64,000 nt of DNA from Aliikangiella coralliicola (lineage in GTDB: Bacteria > Pseudomonadota > Gammaproteobacteria > Enterobacterales > Kangiellaceae): the NCBI RefSeq assembly GCF_007004725.1, contig NZ_ML660161.1, positions 607,122 through 671,121 on the forward strand, given 5' to 3'. Position numbers and translations under genes: made by a program. The notes below the pieces were generated by a model. It was given only the letters and a program-made list of their open reading frames with translations, made no database searches and had not been told where the DNA came from. Positions 56,064 through 64,000 of this stretch are shown here, one piece after another; the first letter of the stretch is position 1, and every line of letters begins with the position of its first letter.

Positions 56064-58964
56064 GTGAGCGGTTTAAAAATAGGATTGGTGACGTCCGCCA
56101 GTGACGAGGGTGAGCAGCTCGTCCAATTGTTGCACGCGCGGAACGCTGAAATAGTTTACAACATCACTCCAGAAGAAATTTCTAATCAGCATGTTGAAGA
56201 CACTGAATTGCATGTCTGGCTGCTGAATGTGGATGATGACTCTTGGCATGATGCAATTGATCATCTGTTAGATGAGTCGGAAACCCCTGTTTATTTCAGT
56301 GAACCAGGTACTATCGCGAAACAGACGCACCCTGAGTATTGGTGTGGTAATTTAATTGAGCGTCTGTATGAAATTACTGGATTAGAAAAAACCGTTGAAG
56401 AAACCGAACCTTCGGCGGAAGTCATATCAAAGGAAACGCTAGAAGCCGCGGTTAGCGAAGAAAAACCTTCAACTGAAACAGAGCTCCAAAGTGATTCTTC
56501 TTTGTCTTCATCGTTAGATGAGCTGGAGATGTCGACCATTGGAATTCCCAGTGACATAGCTGCTGAGCTAGTATCTGAGCTGGAAACAATTTCGCCGGTA
56601 CTAACCGAAGAACTTCCCAAGGTAGAGCCTGTTGCTGGCGTAACAGCTAGCGAAGACTCGATCGATGAAAATCAAATTGGTGAAGAGCTGATTGGTGAAG
56701 ATCCTACCACCGAAGAAAAAACGCCAGAGACTAGTGAAAGTTCGCCAAGTGCCGGCAGGATTGGCACGACTGTACATATAGAAATCCCTGAGTTTGAAGA
56801 ACAGAATTTACAAATTGATGAAGACACACAAACTGAAGAAGAGAGCATCAATCTTGACGATGATTCCAACATCGATGGAACAGAAACCGATTTTGAGCTG
56901 GAGCAGCTAGGCGACTTTGAGTTAGAAGACTTTGACAGTCAAGAAGATGAAACGACCGAGCAGGGCGAAGCCGAGCTGGCGATTGAAATTGATCTGCCTA
57001 CCTTAGAAGAGCCGCAAATACCTGAGGTCGAAAGTGCATCTGATGAATTGGATGAGCTGGAAATTGAGTCCACAGATGATGAATCACTTGATTTTGAAAT
57101 TGAATTAGCGGATTTTGATTCTGACCTTGAGTCGGAAGCAACTGAAACATCGGATGACTCTGGGGTTTTATCACTGGAAGAACCCGGCGAATCAAATGAG
57201 TTGTCGGATTTGGAAGATGTTGAAGTTTCATTAGAGTTGGGCCAAGAACCTTCGGTGCTAGACGCTCAAACCGAAATCAGCTTCGACGCTCACGAGTTGG
57301 AATCACCAGCGGAAACCCATGATGAAGCGCTAGAATCTAATACAGAAGAAGTAACATCTTCTGTTGGGGAACTGAGCCTGGAATTAGAAGATGTCGAAGA
57401 ACAACAAAAGATAACCGGCAAAGCTCAATATGTCATCGATGAAATAGGTGAGTTACCCGAGGATAAAGCAAATAATCAGGAACAGGAAAAAGAACCTGAA
57501 CCTAAAGAAGATTTTGGTGGGCTATCACTTGAACCCGTCGGGCAGGAAAGTACTACAGGGCGAGCGAACTTTCTGGGAGATTTGTCTGATTCAGAGCAAG
57601 ACGCTGAACCAGAACAATTGAGCGCTGGGAATGAGCCTGAAGACCAAATTATAGAGCAGCATGAGTCGACAGAGTTATCAGAGCCGAAAAATGAAACTGA
57701 GCTTCAGCTGACTGAGATTGAAGGTGATGAACCTGAGTGGTTAAGTCAAAAAGACGCTGAGCAGCTCGCTACTCAAGATGTCGTAACAAGTTTGGAATCG
57801 GAAAGCGATCCCGTTGATGAAGAGTTTGATATTTCTCTAGAGTCGTTTGAGCTAGAAACTGGTGAAGAGTCTGAAGAAGCGTTTTTAAGTGAAGTCGAAG
57901 ATAGCCAGGTTAAAGAAAGTCAGGTTCAAGAAAATCTGGTTCAGGACCTGGATAAAGAAGATTTAACATTAGAAGATTATGACTCAGATTCTGATAGCGC
58001 TGATCAAGACGTTTCCTTAGCAATTGAGCAGGCTCACGATACTGGTGAAATTGAAGTAGCTGCCGGTTTAGAATTGGATCCTGCCGCAATTTCAGAAATT
58101 GCCCAGAGTGCAATTGGTGATGCGCCTGTTGCTGAACAAGCCACTGAAGAAGCGGAGTACCAAGCGGAAGTTTCCGACTCAGAACAGATAGTTTCTGACC
58201 ATGCTGTTTCTGAAGAGACGAATCCCGAAGAGACAATTTCTGATGAGGCGGTATTAGAGAGCGCTTTAGAGGAACCTTCTTCGGATAAGCTTGAATTAGA
58301 AGACTCTGCTTCCGATGAATTTGAAATTCCGATGCTTGATGAAACCGCCTCAGGAATTGAATTTGAAGAAAATACGGTTGCGCAAGTTGCATCTAAAAAG
58401 GCACCTTGTTGGGTGATCGGTGCGTCGCTTGGCGGGCCAGCAGCGGTAAAACGATTTATGCAGTGCTTACCGAAAGATATTCCGGCGAGTTTTGTGATTG
58501 CGCAGCATATTGACGAGAACTTCTTACCGGTCCTGGCTGAAATTTTAACTAACAATAGCCAGTTTGAAGTAGTCGTTGCTAATGGCAGTAATGAAATGCT
58601 GTCAGGAAAAGTTTTTCTGGCACCACTTAAAGGTAAAACCGTTTTTCTTCAGGATGGCTCGATGTTAGTCGACCACTCACAAAAGTGGAGTAGCCCTTAT
58701 TCGCCTTGTATTGATGATGTGATTGATTCGGTCAGTCATGCGTATGGTGAACTTTCCGGTGCGATTATTTTTAGTGGGATGGGTGAAGATGGATTAATCG
58801 GCGCAAAAAAAATGCGTGAAAGAGGTGGGGTCGTCTGGGCTCAGTCTACAGACACTTGTGCTAACTCTTCGATGCCTGAAGCTGTTATTGACAATGGTGA
58901 AGTTGACTTTGTTGGATCGCCGGAACAACTGGCGGAAAAGCTGGTCGATTACTTGAATAGATAA
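56064..58964 (+). CDS. chpB: ChpB methylesterase with a very long acidic insertion
   Basis: A 966-residue CheB-type enzyme starting at GTG 56064, which has GAGGAAG upstream; a TTG inside the chpA stop is in frame but lacks a site. About residues 1-105 form an alpha/beta domain like a receiver without a clear phospho-Asp (the strand end reads L-L-N-V-D-D-D). About 110-775 are Glu/Asp/Ser-rich low complexity. The C-terminal ~185 residues are the methylesterase domain with catalytic Ser788 (G-A-S-L-G-G-P), His815 (A-Q-H-I-D) and Asp909 (G-E-D-G). It should demethylate PilJ. Typical ChpB proteins are about 340 residues, so the insertion is exceptional. Confidence 0.9.
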   Translation: MSGLKIGLVTSASDEGEQLVQLLHARNAEIVYNITPEEISNQHVEDTELHVWLLNVDDDSWHDAIDHLLDESETPVYFSEPGTIAKQTHPEYWCGNLIERLYEITGLEKTVEETEPSAEVISKETLEAAVSEEKPSTETELQSDSSLSSSLDELEMSTIGIPSDIAAELVSELETISPVLTEELPKVEPVAGVTASEDSIDENQIGEELIGEDPTTEEKTPETSESSPSAGRIGTTVHIEIPEFEEQNLQIDEDTQTEEESINLDDDSNIDGTETDFELEQLGDFELEDFDSQEDETTEQGEAELAIEIDLPTLEEPQIPEVESASDELDELEIESTDDESLDFEIELADFDSDLESEATETSDDSGVLSLEEPGESNELSDLEDVEVSLELGQEPSVLDAQTEISFDAHELESPAETHDEALESNTEEVTSSVGELSLELEDVEEQQKITGKAQYVIDEIGELPEDKANNQEQEKEPEPKEDFGGLSLEPVGQESTTGRANFLGDLSDSEQDAEPEQLSAGNEPEDQIIEQHESTELSEPKNETELQLTEIEGDEPEWLSQKDAEQLATQDVVTSLESESDPVDEEFDISLESFELETGEESEEAFLSEVEDSQVKESQVQENLVQDLDKEDLTLEDYDSDSDSADQDVSLAIEQAHDTGEIEVAAGLELDPAAISEIAQSAIGDAPVAEQATEEAEYQAEVSDSEQIVSDHAVSEETNPEETISDEAVLESALEEPSSDKLELEDSASDEFEIPMLDETASGIEFEENTVAQVASKKAPCWVIGASLGGPAAVKRFMQCLPKDIPASFVIAQHIDENFLPVLAEILTNNSQFEVVVANGSNEMLSGKVFLAPLKGKTVFLQDGSMLVDHSQKWSSPYSPCIDDVIDSVSHAYGELSGAIIFSGMGEDGLIGAKKMRERGGVVWAQSTDTCANSSMPEAVIDNGEVDFVGSPEQLAEKLVDYLNR

Positions 58965-59110
58965 CAAATTATTCAATGTCATCAACTGCTGATAGTATTG
59001 TGGTATTAAAAGTATTACATTGATTAGCATTGCATTGTTGAATGATAGATTCAATTTTCAATCAGTGTATTGGGAATGCAGTTTTAACAATTAGAGGTTG
59101 AGAAAATATT

Positions 59111-59593
59111 ATGGCGACAGAGAATAAAGAAGTTTATAGCTTGATGATCCCTACCGTAAAGGGAAATATATTGTTGCCAAACTCTAGCGTTGCTGAAATT
59201 GTTCCGTTCAGTAATGTTGAATTATTTGAAGAACAGGCTGATGCGCCTGAGATGCCGCAATGGTTTTTGGGGTATCTTTTGTGGCGTGGTCAGAATATTC
59301 CATTGATTTCAATTGATGTTATTCGTGGCGAGCCGGATCCTCAAGCAAATAAGCGTTCGCGTGTAGCTGTCGCGCACACATTAAATGCTAATCGAGAATT
59401 ACCCTATATCGCGATTGTGGTACAAGGAATTCCTCGTTTGTCACATGTCACCCCGCAAAACATTAAGTACTTGCAAGAAGAAGAGCTTTCAGACGCAGAG
59501 AAAATGCGCGTTACGGTTGACAATATTGGTGCTTCGATTCCTGATTTGGACAAGCTCGAAGAATTGATAGTGGCCGTGCAGAGTGCCGCCTGA
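59111..59593 (+). CDS. chpC: CheW-like adaptor ChpC
   Basis: A 160-residue CheW-fold protein: L-M-I-P-T-V-K-G-N-I-L-L-P-N-S-S-V-A-E-I-V-P at the start, then W-F-L-G-Y-L-L-W-R-G-Q-N-I-P-L-I-S-I-D and a C-terminal V-D-N-I-G-A-S-I-P-D-L. It matches ChpC of the Pil-Chp system, thought to link additional receptors to ChpA. It lies 146 bp behind chpB in a gap without other features, and overlaps the following membrane-protein gene by 11 bases. Confidence 0.88.
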   Translation: MATENKEVYSLMIPTVKGNILLPNSSVAEIVPFSNVELFEEQADAPEMPQWFLGYLLWRGQNIPLISIDVIRGEPDPQANKRSRVAVAHTLNANRELPYIAIVVQGIPRLSHVTPQNIKYLQEEELSDAEKMRVTVDNIGASIPDLDKLEELIVAVQSAA

Positions 59594-60713
59594 TAAAAAT
59601 AACCACAACACTTCTAACATCATTTCCTGGCCAATTGTTGCGATTGGCGCGGGGATTGGGTTTGTGCTCAGTTGGAGTGTCTTGTCCGGCGACTATCAAG
59701 GCCGAGTAAATCTTTTATACCTGCTGTTGGTTTACCTGGTTATTCCGATTTCCAGCTTAATTATCTCGCTCGTCTCATTAATCAAAGGTGACGGGATTAA
59801 CCTGGCTCGCCTATTGGTGGCATTGCCAATTTGGTCGCAGCAAAAAAAGTCGACGTTTAGAAAGTTTCATCAGCTTAGCGTTGATAAGCATTGGTTTTTT
59901 CTACAAAGTCAGGCTGCCGCTTTAGCTTTTTCGGTGGCGAGTCTATTCTCATTCTTTTTATTATTAGTAGCGACAGATGTTAATTTTGTATGGCGCAGCA
60001 CACTACTGCAGTCTTCGGACTTGTTGCCAGTATTAAAAGTGATTGCAACACCATGGTCGTTCTGGTCCGAAGCTCAACCGACAATTTCATTGTTACAAGC
60101 AACACAGGATTCCCGGTTGGTACAGGCTGACATGAACGCTGCGGCTTACGCTGGCTGGTGGCCATTCATTTTTGCGACGCAGCTCGTTTATAGTCTGTTG
60201 CCCAGAAGCATTTTGTTAATAGCGACAAGGGGTTGGTATTTAAAGTTAATTAAAACCGATTTTGAGCAACAATTGCAGTCTGAAATTAACCGACATTCGC
60301 CCAGAGCGCCCGAGACTTTTGAAATATCGCCTGTTGTTCATCAGTTACCCAACAATCAAATTGTCGTTAATAATTGGGGGGGACTCGATCTTAATATGTT
60401 ATCAATATTGGATGAGCTTAACCTGAGTTCTGATAATGTCATTTGTGCAGGGCCAAATGCTTCCTTTGCAGAGCAAACTGTTGCAGAAAGATGGCGAGGT
60501 GAGCAACTGGTGCTGGTGAAGTCCTGGGAACCTCCGCTAGGTGAGCTGGCAGATTTTTTACAAAATAGTAAAGGATATCTCTTACCGTTAGATTGGGAAG
60601 AGCAGCGACTGATTAGTCCAAGAGAGAGTCATGTGCAAGAGTGGCAGCGGTTTGCTAAAAAACTTAAGCATTGGCAAGTTTATGTTCCTGAAAAACTCTC
60701 AACCAAAAATTGA
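59583..60713 (+). CDS. DUF2868 membrane protein
   Basis: A 376-residue protein with a GTG start inside the end of chpC. Four membrane helices are visible (about 17-33, 42-65, 110-130 and 195-215); the C-terminal ~150 residues are soluble and end in a W-Q-R-F-A-K-K-L segment. The layout (L-Y-L-L-L-V-Y-L-V-I-P, W-R-S-T-L-L, W-W-P-F) is that of the DUF2868 family, which is regularly encoded just before a DUF3482 GTPase, as it is here. No biochemical function is established. Translational overlap ties it to the chemosensory operon. Confidence 0.78.
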   Translation: MPPDKNNHNTSNIISWPIVAIGAGIGFVLSWSVLSGDYQGRVNLLYLLLVYLVIPISSLIISLVSLIKGDGINLARLLVALPIWSQQKKSTFRKFHQLSVDKHWFFLQSQAAALAFSVASLFSFFLLLVATDVNFVWRSTLLQSSDLLPVLKVIATPWSFWSEAQPTISLLQATQDSRLVQADMNAAAYAGWWPFIFATQLVYSLLPRSILLIATRGWYLKLIKTDFEQQLQSEINRHSPRAPETFEISPVVHQLPNNQIVVNNWGGLDLNMLSILDELNLSSDNVICAGPNASFAEQTVAERWRGEQLVLVKSWEPPLGELADFLQNSKGYLLPLDWEEQRLISPRESHVQEWQRFAKKLKHWQVYVPEKLSTKN

Positions 60714-60773
60714 AATAATGCTTAAACCTGTAACATTGAATCATTTTAGATTTAAAGAAAAATGTAGCCAGAA

Positions 60774-62129
60774 ATGAAACGAGCAATTTTCGCAGTCGTC
60801 GGTCATCCCAACAAAGGCAAATCTTCGATTGTCTCGACCCTTTCACGCAACGATTCTATTGAAATATCCACACGTAGCGGCACCACCAGTCATTCTGGCC
60901 GGTATCGGGTTGAGACGGCGCATTCAGGCTATGAACTTGTCGACACGCCTGGTTTTCAGAGACCCAGAAAGGTCCTTGCCTGGCTGAATAAAAATTCTCC
61001 CGGCGCCGACCAACGTGCTAAAACGATTGCGGAATTTATTGAAGATCCGCAGTGTCGCCAAAACTTTCCTGATGAAGTTGAATTATTGAGCCCAATTGTT
61101 AAGGGAGCTGCTATTCTCTACGTTGTTGATGGTTCCAGGCCTTACGATGCGGAATATGATGCAGAAATGGAAATCTTGCGTTGGACCGGTCAACCCAGTA
61201 TGGCGCTAATTAATCCGATTGAAAATGAAAAACATGTTGATAGTTGGAGCCAGGCACTCGCTCAATACTTTAAGACCGTGCGCATTTTTAACCCAATGGA
61301 GGCCGACTTTAGCAAGCAAATAGAGTTGCTAAAAGTATTCTCTCATTTGAACCCGAATTGGGCGGCCACTCTCAATGCCCTTACCGATGATTTACAACAA
61401 CAAAGGTTGGCGCAAAAAAATAAGGCGGCATTATTGTTAGCCAGATTGGTAGAAGATTTATGCTTTTATCGTGAAAGTCAAAAAGTCCTTACTGAGCAGC
61501 AAGCTAAGGTGGCTCAGCCGCTTTTAGAACAAAAATATAAGGCCTGGATGGTTGCCAGAGAGGAGAAAGGAATACGCGAACTGATGGCAAACTACGCGCA
61601 TTTTCAAGTAGATTTCAGCATCGATGATCTGAGTTTACCGCCTGATCTTTTTGATTGTGACCAATGGTATATGTGGGGGCTAGACAAACAGCAACTTGCG
61701 ACTGCATCTGCTGTTGCCGGGGCCGCTGCCGGAGCGGCTGTAGATTTAGCTGTTGCAGGGCATAGTTTTATGTTGGGGGCTATTGGTGGCGGACTGGTTG
61801 GTTTTGGTAGCGCCTGGTTTGGTGCCGGAAAATTGGTTGATGTGAAGCTAAAAGGTCTCCCTTTGGGCGGCTTTGAGGCTTGTTATGGGCCGGTTAAAAA
61901 TAAGAATTTTCCTTATGTTGTGATTGGACGTTTTATTCATATTTACAACCAGGTTAGCGATCGAAACCATGCCAAACGAGGTCGACTTGAAGTTTTGGCC
62001 ACCGATTTTCAACAAAAGGTAATGACCCTGGAAAAATCCTCGCAGAAAGCACTACATCAGGCCTGCGATAAACTCGTTAAACAAAAAACCGTTGATGACC
62101 TGGCCAATATCCTGTTGGCGCTGTTTTGA
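60774..62129 (+). CDS. DUF3482 GTPase
   Basis: A 451-residue Era/TrmE-like GTPase: P-loop V-G-H-P-N-K-G-K-S-S near residues 9-18, a switch region with R-S-G-T-T, the G3 motif V-D-T-P-G-F and a possible G4 at N-P-I-E. A DUF3482 region follows, with a hydrophobic Gly/Ala-rich stretch (about 310-345) that could insert into or lie on the membrane, and a C-terminal helical tail. It works with the DUF2868 membrane protein in many proteobacteria, with unknown role. The start is 60 bp after that gene. Confidence 0.82.
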   Translation: MKRAIFAVVGHPNKGKSSIVSTLSRNDSIEISTRSGTTSHSGRYRVETAHSGYELVDTPGFQRPRKVLAWLNKNSPGADQRAKTIAEFIEDPQCRQNFPDEVELLSPIVKGAAILYVVDGSRPYDAEYDAEMEILRWTGQPSMALINPIENEKHVDSWSQALAQYFKTVRIFNPMEADFSKQIELLKVFSHLNPNWAATLNALTDDLQQQRLAQKNKAALLLARLVEDLCFYRESQKVLTEQQAKVAQPLLEQKYKAWMVAREEKGIRELMANYAHFQVDFSIDDLSLPPDLFDCDQWYMWGLDKQQLATASAVAGAAAGAAVDLAVAGHSFMLGAIGGGLVGFGSAWFGAGKLVDVKLKGLPLGGFEACYGPVKNKNFPYVVIGRFIHIYNQVSDRNHAKRGRLEVLATDFQQKVMTLEKSSQKALHQACDKLVKQKTVDDLANILLALF

Positions 62130-62407
62130 TCGGATTAGCAGGCCGGGAATCTTTGAGTTGGTGCCGGCTTAGCGTTTCTCAGAAGGATTCTTTTACAATT
62201 ATCATGTCGACTCTTTTCGTCGATTTTTCTAATCTATGGATAGATAAACTGAACTTGGGATACCGTTCATAAACTAGAAGCTTGTCGCAAATTCGTTCAA
62301 TATTACTGGTTAGTGGATATTGTTGAGCGGTGATAATGAGCGGTTGAGTGATATTGATGGGTTGGTGATACAAGGAGTGTTAAAAAGCAGACAGGTCATT
62401 AATCAAA

Positions 62408-64000
62408 ATGAGGTACAGATTGACAGGGTTCTTCCGGTTTGTATTAACAGTCGTGTTGTGGATAGCATCGAGTTCTATGCTGTCATGGAAGGTTGCGGCT
62501 AATCCTCTTGCTCACTTTGATGTGCGATATACCCAAACGGAGTCCTCAACCCAAACAGAGTCCTCAACTCAGCAGTTACAGTCTTCAACTCGCTATATAC
62601 AGCCCTCAACTCAACAAACTACTTCTTTCACTCAAGCGCAATCAGACGCCAAAACGCCCATCCGTAGTCATCACTATCAGGTGAATATCAACCCGCAATT
62701 GACTAAAGCAGAAGTTAAAGTATGTTTTGAAGGAAAGGCGCCAAAGTATCTTGCCGTTGATTATCGAAAGGCGACCAAAAAGCTAATCAAGTTTCCAAGT
62801 GCCGATAAAGGACATATTGAATTTCAAGGCCGCTACTGGAAAACTGAACGATTAGGCAAAAATGCCTGTATTGATTATGTTTCTGATATCTCCGGACATC
62901 TCAGAAAAGCGAACAAAGGGTTACCTAAAGCGACTAAACTCAGTTTCCAAAGCGACAATACCTGGCTTTGGCTGCCAGAAACCATCCGCGAAGACGAACG
63001 AACCGTTGTTCATTTTAACCTGCCACCAAAAATTAAAGTTTCAACACCTTGGCAATCACTTAATGATGATGGAACCAGCTTTGAAGTTGGTGGTACGCCG
63101 CATGATTGGGGATTTACCTTAATGATTGGAGAGTTTGACCTGGTGCAAACGCGCCTCAATCAGGGAGGGCAGCTTAATATTGCGATTCTTAAGCATCTTA
63201 AGAAAAAGCAGGCGCTGGTTTCATGGGTCAAAAATACAGCGGAGACTTTAGGCGGGTATTTGGGACGTTATCCCGTTGAACAAACGCAGATTATCTTGAT
63301 TGAAAACGAGCGATATAAAAAAGGCCCGGTTCCCTGGGGCGATGTTAATCGGGGAGGTGGCTTTGGGATCCGCTTTGTCGTCGACAGCAATAAGCCGATT
63401 GCTGCTTTTTATGAAGATTGGACGGCTACTCACGAATTTAGCCATATTCTTATCCCTAAAGTTAACTACAGAGATATCTGGATGTCGGAAGGGTTGGCAT
63501 CATATCTCCAATATTTATTAATGGCCCGAGCCGGACATCTAACTGAGCAACAAGCCTGGCAAAGACTGTATGAGGGGTTAGAAAGGGGGGTAAAAGGCGC
63601 AAAATCGAACTGGGATGAGTCACTGTCAGAAACTGTGGAAAATCGAGAGCGTGGCGGCTGGGGACGGTCAGGAAGAATAATGCGAATTTATTGGAGTGGC
63701 GCAGCTTATTTTCTTATTGCCGATTGGCAACTGAGAATGCGGTCCGATAATCAGCAAGGACTCTCCGACGTATTATTAAAATTTAATCAATGTTGTGCCG
63801 GAAGCTCTCAGGAGTGGGACGGAATTGATTTTGCTGACAAGCTTGATGAGTTATCGCAAACCAGAATTTTCAGCCGCTTATATCGAGAAGTCGCCAACGG
63901 TAAGAAATTCCCTGATTATTTGCGTGCATTTGATTCCCTTGGGATCCAGGTAGAAAACCAAAAAATTCGCCTGGAGTCAGGAGAAAAGGCAAAGTTACGT
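62408..64000 (+). CDS. Exported HExxH metallopeptidase, 3' end outside window
   Basis: An open frame of 531 codons from ATG 62408 to the end of the window without a stop. An upstream in-frame TAA at 62381 fixes the earliest start. A signal peptide (about 1-31) is followed by a Ser/Thr/Gln-rich linker with short repeats (about residues 42-75), a beta-rich N-terminal domain, and a gluzincin-type catalytic site: H-E-F-S-H at 342-346 with a candidate third ligand Glu361 in M-S-E-G-L-A-S-Y. M1 and M61 peptidases have this order but with 18 residues between; here there are 14. Probably a periplasmic or secreted zinc peptidase related to clan MA; family unassigned. The 278-bp gap before it shows no feature. 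Confidence 0.75.
   Translation, partial: MRYRLTGFFRFVLTVVLWIASSSMLSWKVAANPLAHFDVRYTQTESSTQTESSTQQLQSSTRYIQPSTQQTTSFTQAQSDAKTPIRSHHYQVNINPQLTKAEVKVCFEGKAPKYLAVDYRKATKKLIKFPSADKGHIEFQGRYWKTERLGKNACIDYVSDISGHLRKANKGLPKATKLSFQSDNTWLWLPETIREDERTVVHFNLPPKIKVSTPWQSLNDDGTSFEVGGTPHDWGFTLMIGEFDLVQTRLNQGGQLNIAILKHLKKKQALVSWVKNTAETLGGYLGRYPVEQTQIILIENERYKKGPVPWGDVNRGGGFGIRFVVDSNKPIAAFYEDWTATHEFSHILIPKVNYRDIWMSEGLASYLQYLLMARAGHLTEQQAWQRLYEGLERGVKGAKSNWDESLSETVENRERGGWGRSGRIMRIYWSGAAYFLIADWQLRMRSDNQQGLSDVLLKFNQCCAGSSQEWDGIDFADKLDELSQTRIFSRLYREVANGKKFPDYLRAFDSLGIQVENQKIRLESGEKAKLR

Noticed and set aside
52600-58600. Several long antisense frames opposite chpA and chpB
   Set aside because: They are the mirror of Glu-rich low-complexity coding (Leu/Gln- or Ser-rich translations) and have no start signals or domains.

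Overview
The window reads as chromosome from a moderately AT-rich gammaproteobacterium, probably a marine or aquatic one. The evidence is a complete Na+-translocating NADH:quinone reductase operon, a Pseudomonas-style Pil-Chp chemosensory cluster next to gshB, a TonB-like gene, yqgE and ruvX, and the classical tpiA-secG-tRNA-Leu(GAG)-carA-carB-greA order. I cannot name the genus from sequence alone. A member of the Kangiella/Aliikangiella neighbourhood is a guess from gene content.

Layout. 1-10 kb: the 3' part of glmM, a CBS-domain gene, then on the minus strand a respiratory block: nqrABCDEF with a promoter upstream and a strong terminator behind nqrF, followed by the maturation genes apbE (FMN transferase) and nqrM (iron delivery), with a nitrilase-type gene between them. 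10.3-13.8 kb: a two-gene c-di-GMP module in which an exported protein made of three tandem YfiR-type domains overlaps a membrane CHASE8-like/HAMP/GGDEF/EAL enzyme. 14-20.5 kb: tpiA, secG, tRNA-Leu, carAB and greA. 20.6-30.3 kb: accessory genes, namely a hemerythrin-like protein with an FNR-like site upstream, an exported PqqB-like metallo-hydrolase, a YbaN-type membrane protein, a degenerate integron-integrase-like protein under a 15-bp repeat array, an outer-membrane barrel, trmO, and a histidine kinase/REC-EAL pair.

30.3-41.4 kb: mixed metabolic genes: an Fpg/Nei glycosylase, a protein resembling archaeal CTP-dependent riboflavin kinase, tryptophanase preceded by a previously unmarked 29-codon TnaC-like leader peptide, a zinc ribbon protein, a DUF4156 lipoprotein, a VOC protein, a MalY/PatB-type C-S lyase, a two-gene route from trans-3-hydroxy-L-proline to L-proline, a CDF metal exporter and an exported cyclophilin. 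41.4-62.1 kb: ruvX, yqgE, tonB-like and gshB on the minus strand, diverging from pilG-pilH-pilI-pilJ-pilK-chpA-chpB-chpC and a DUF2868/DUF3482 GTPase pair on the plus strand. The final gene is a HExxH metallopeptidase with a signal peptide that runs off the window.

The strongest observations are the triple-YfiR/diguanylate cyclase module, the TnaC leader (Trp, Asp and Pro at the same mutual spacing as in E. coli TnaC), the giant acidic insertions in ChpA and especially ChpB, and the recombinase-like gene that has lost its catalytic residues but has a repeat array over its promoter. No CRISPR array, insertion sequence or prophage was seen.
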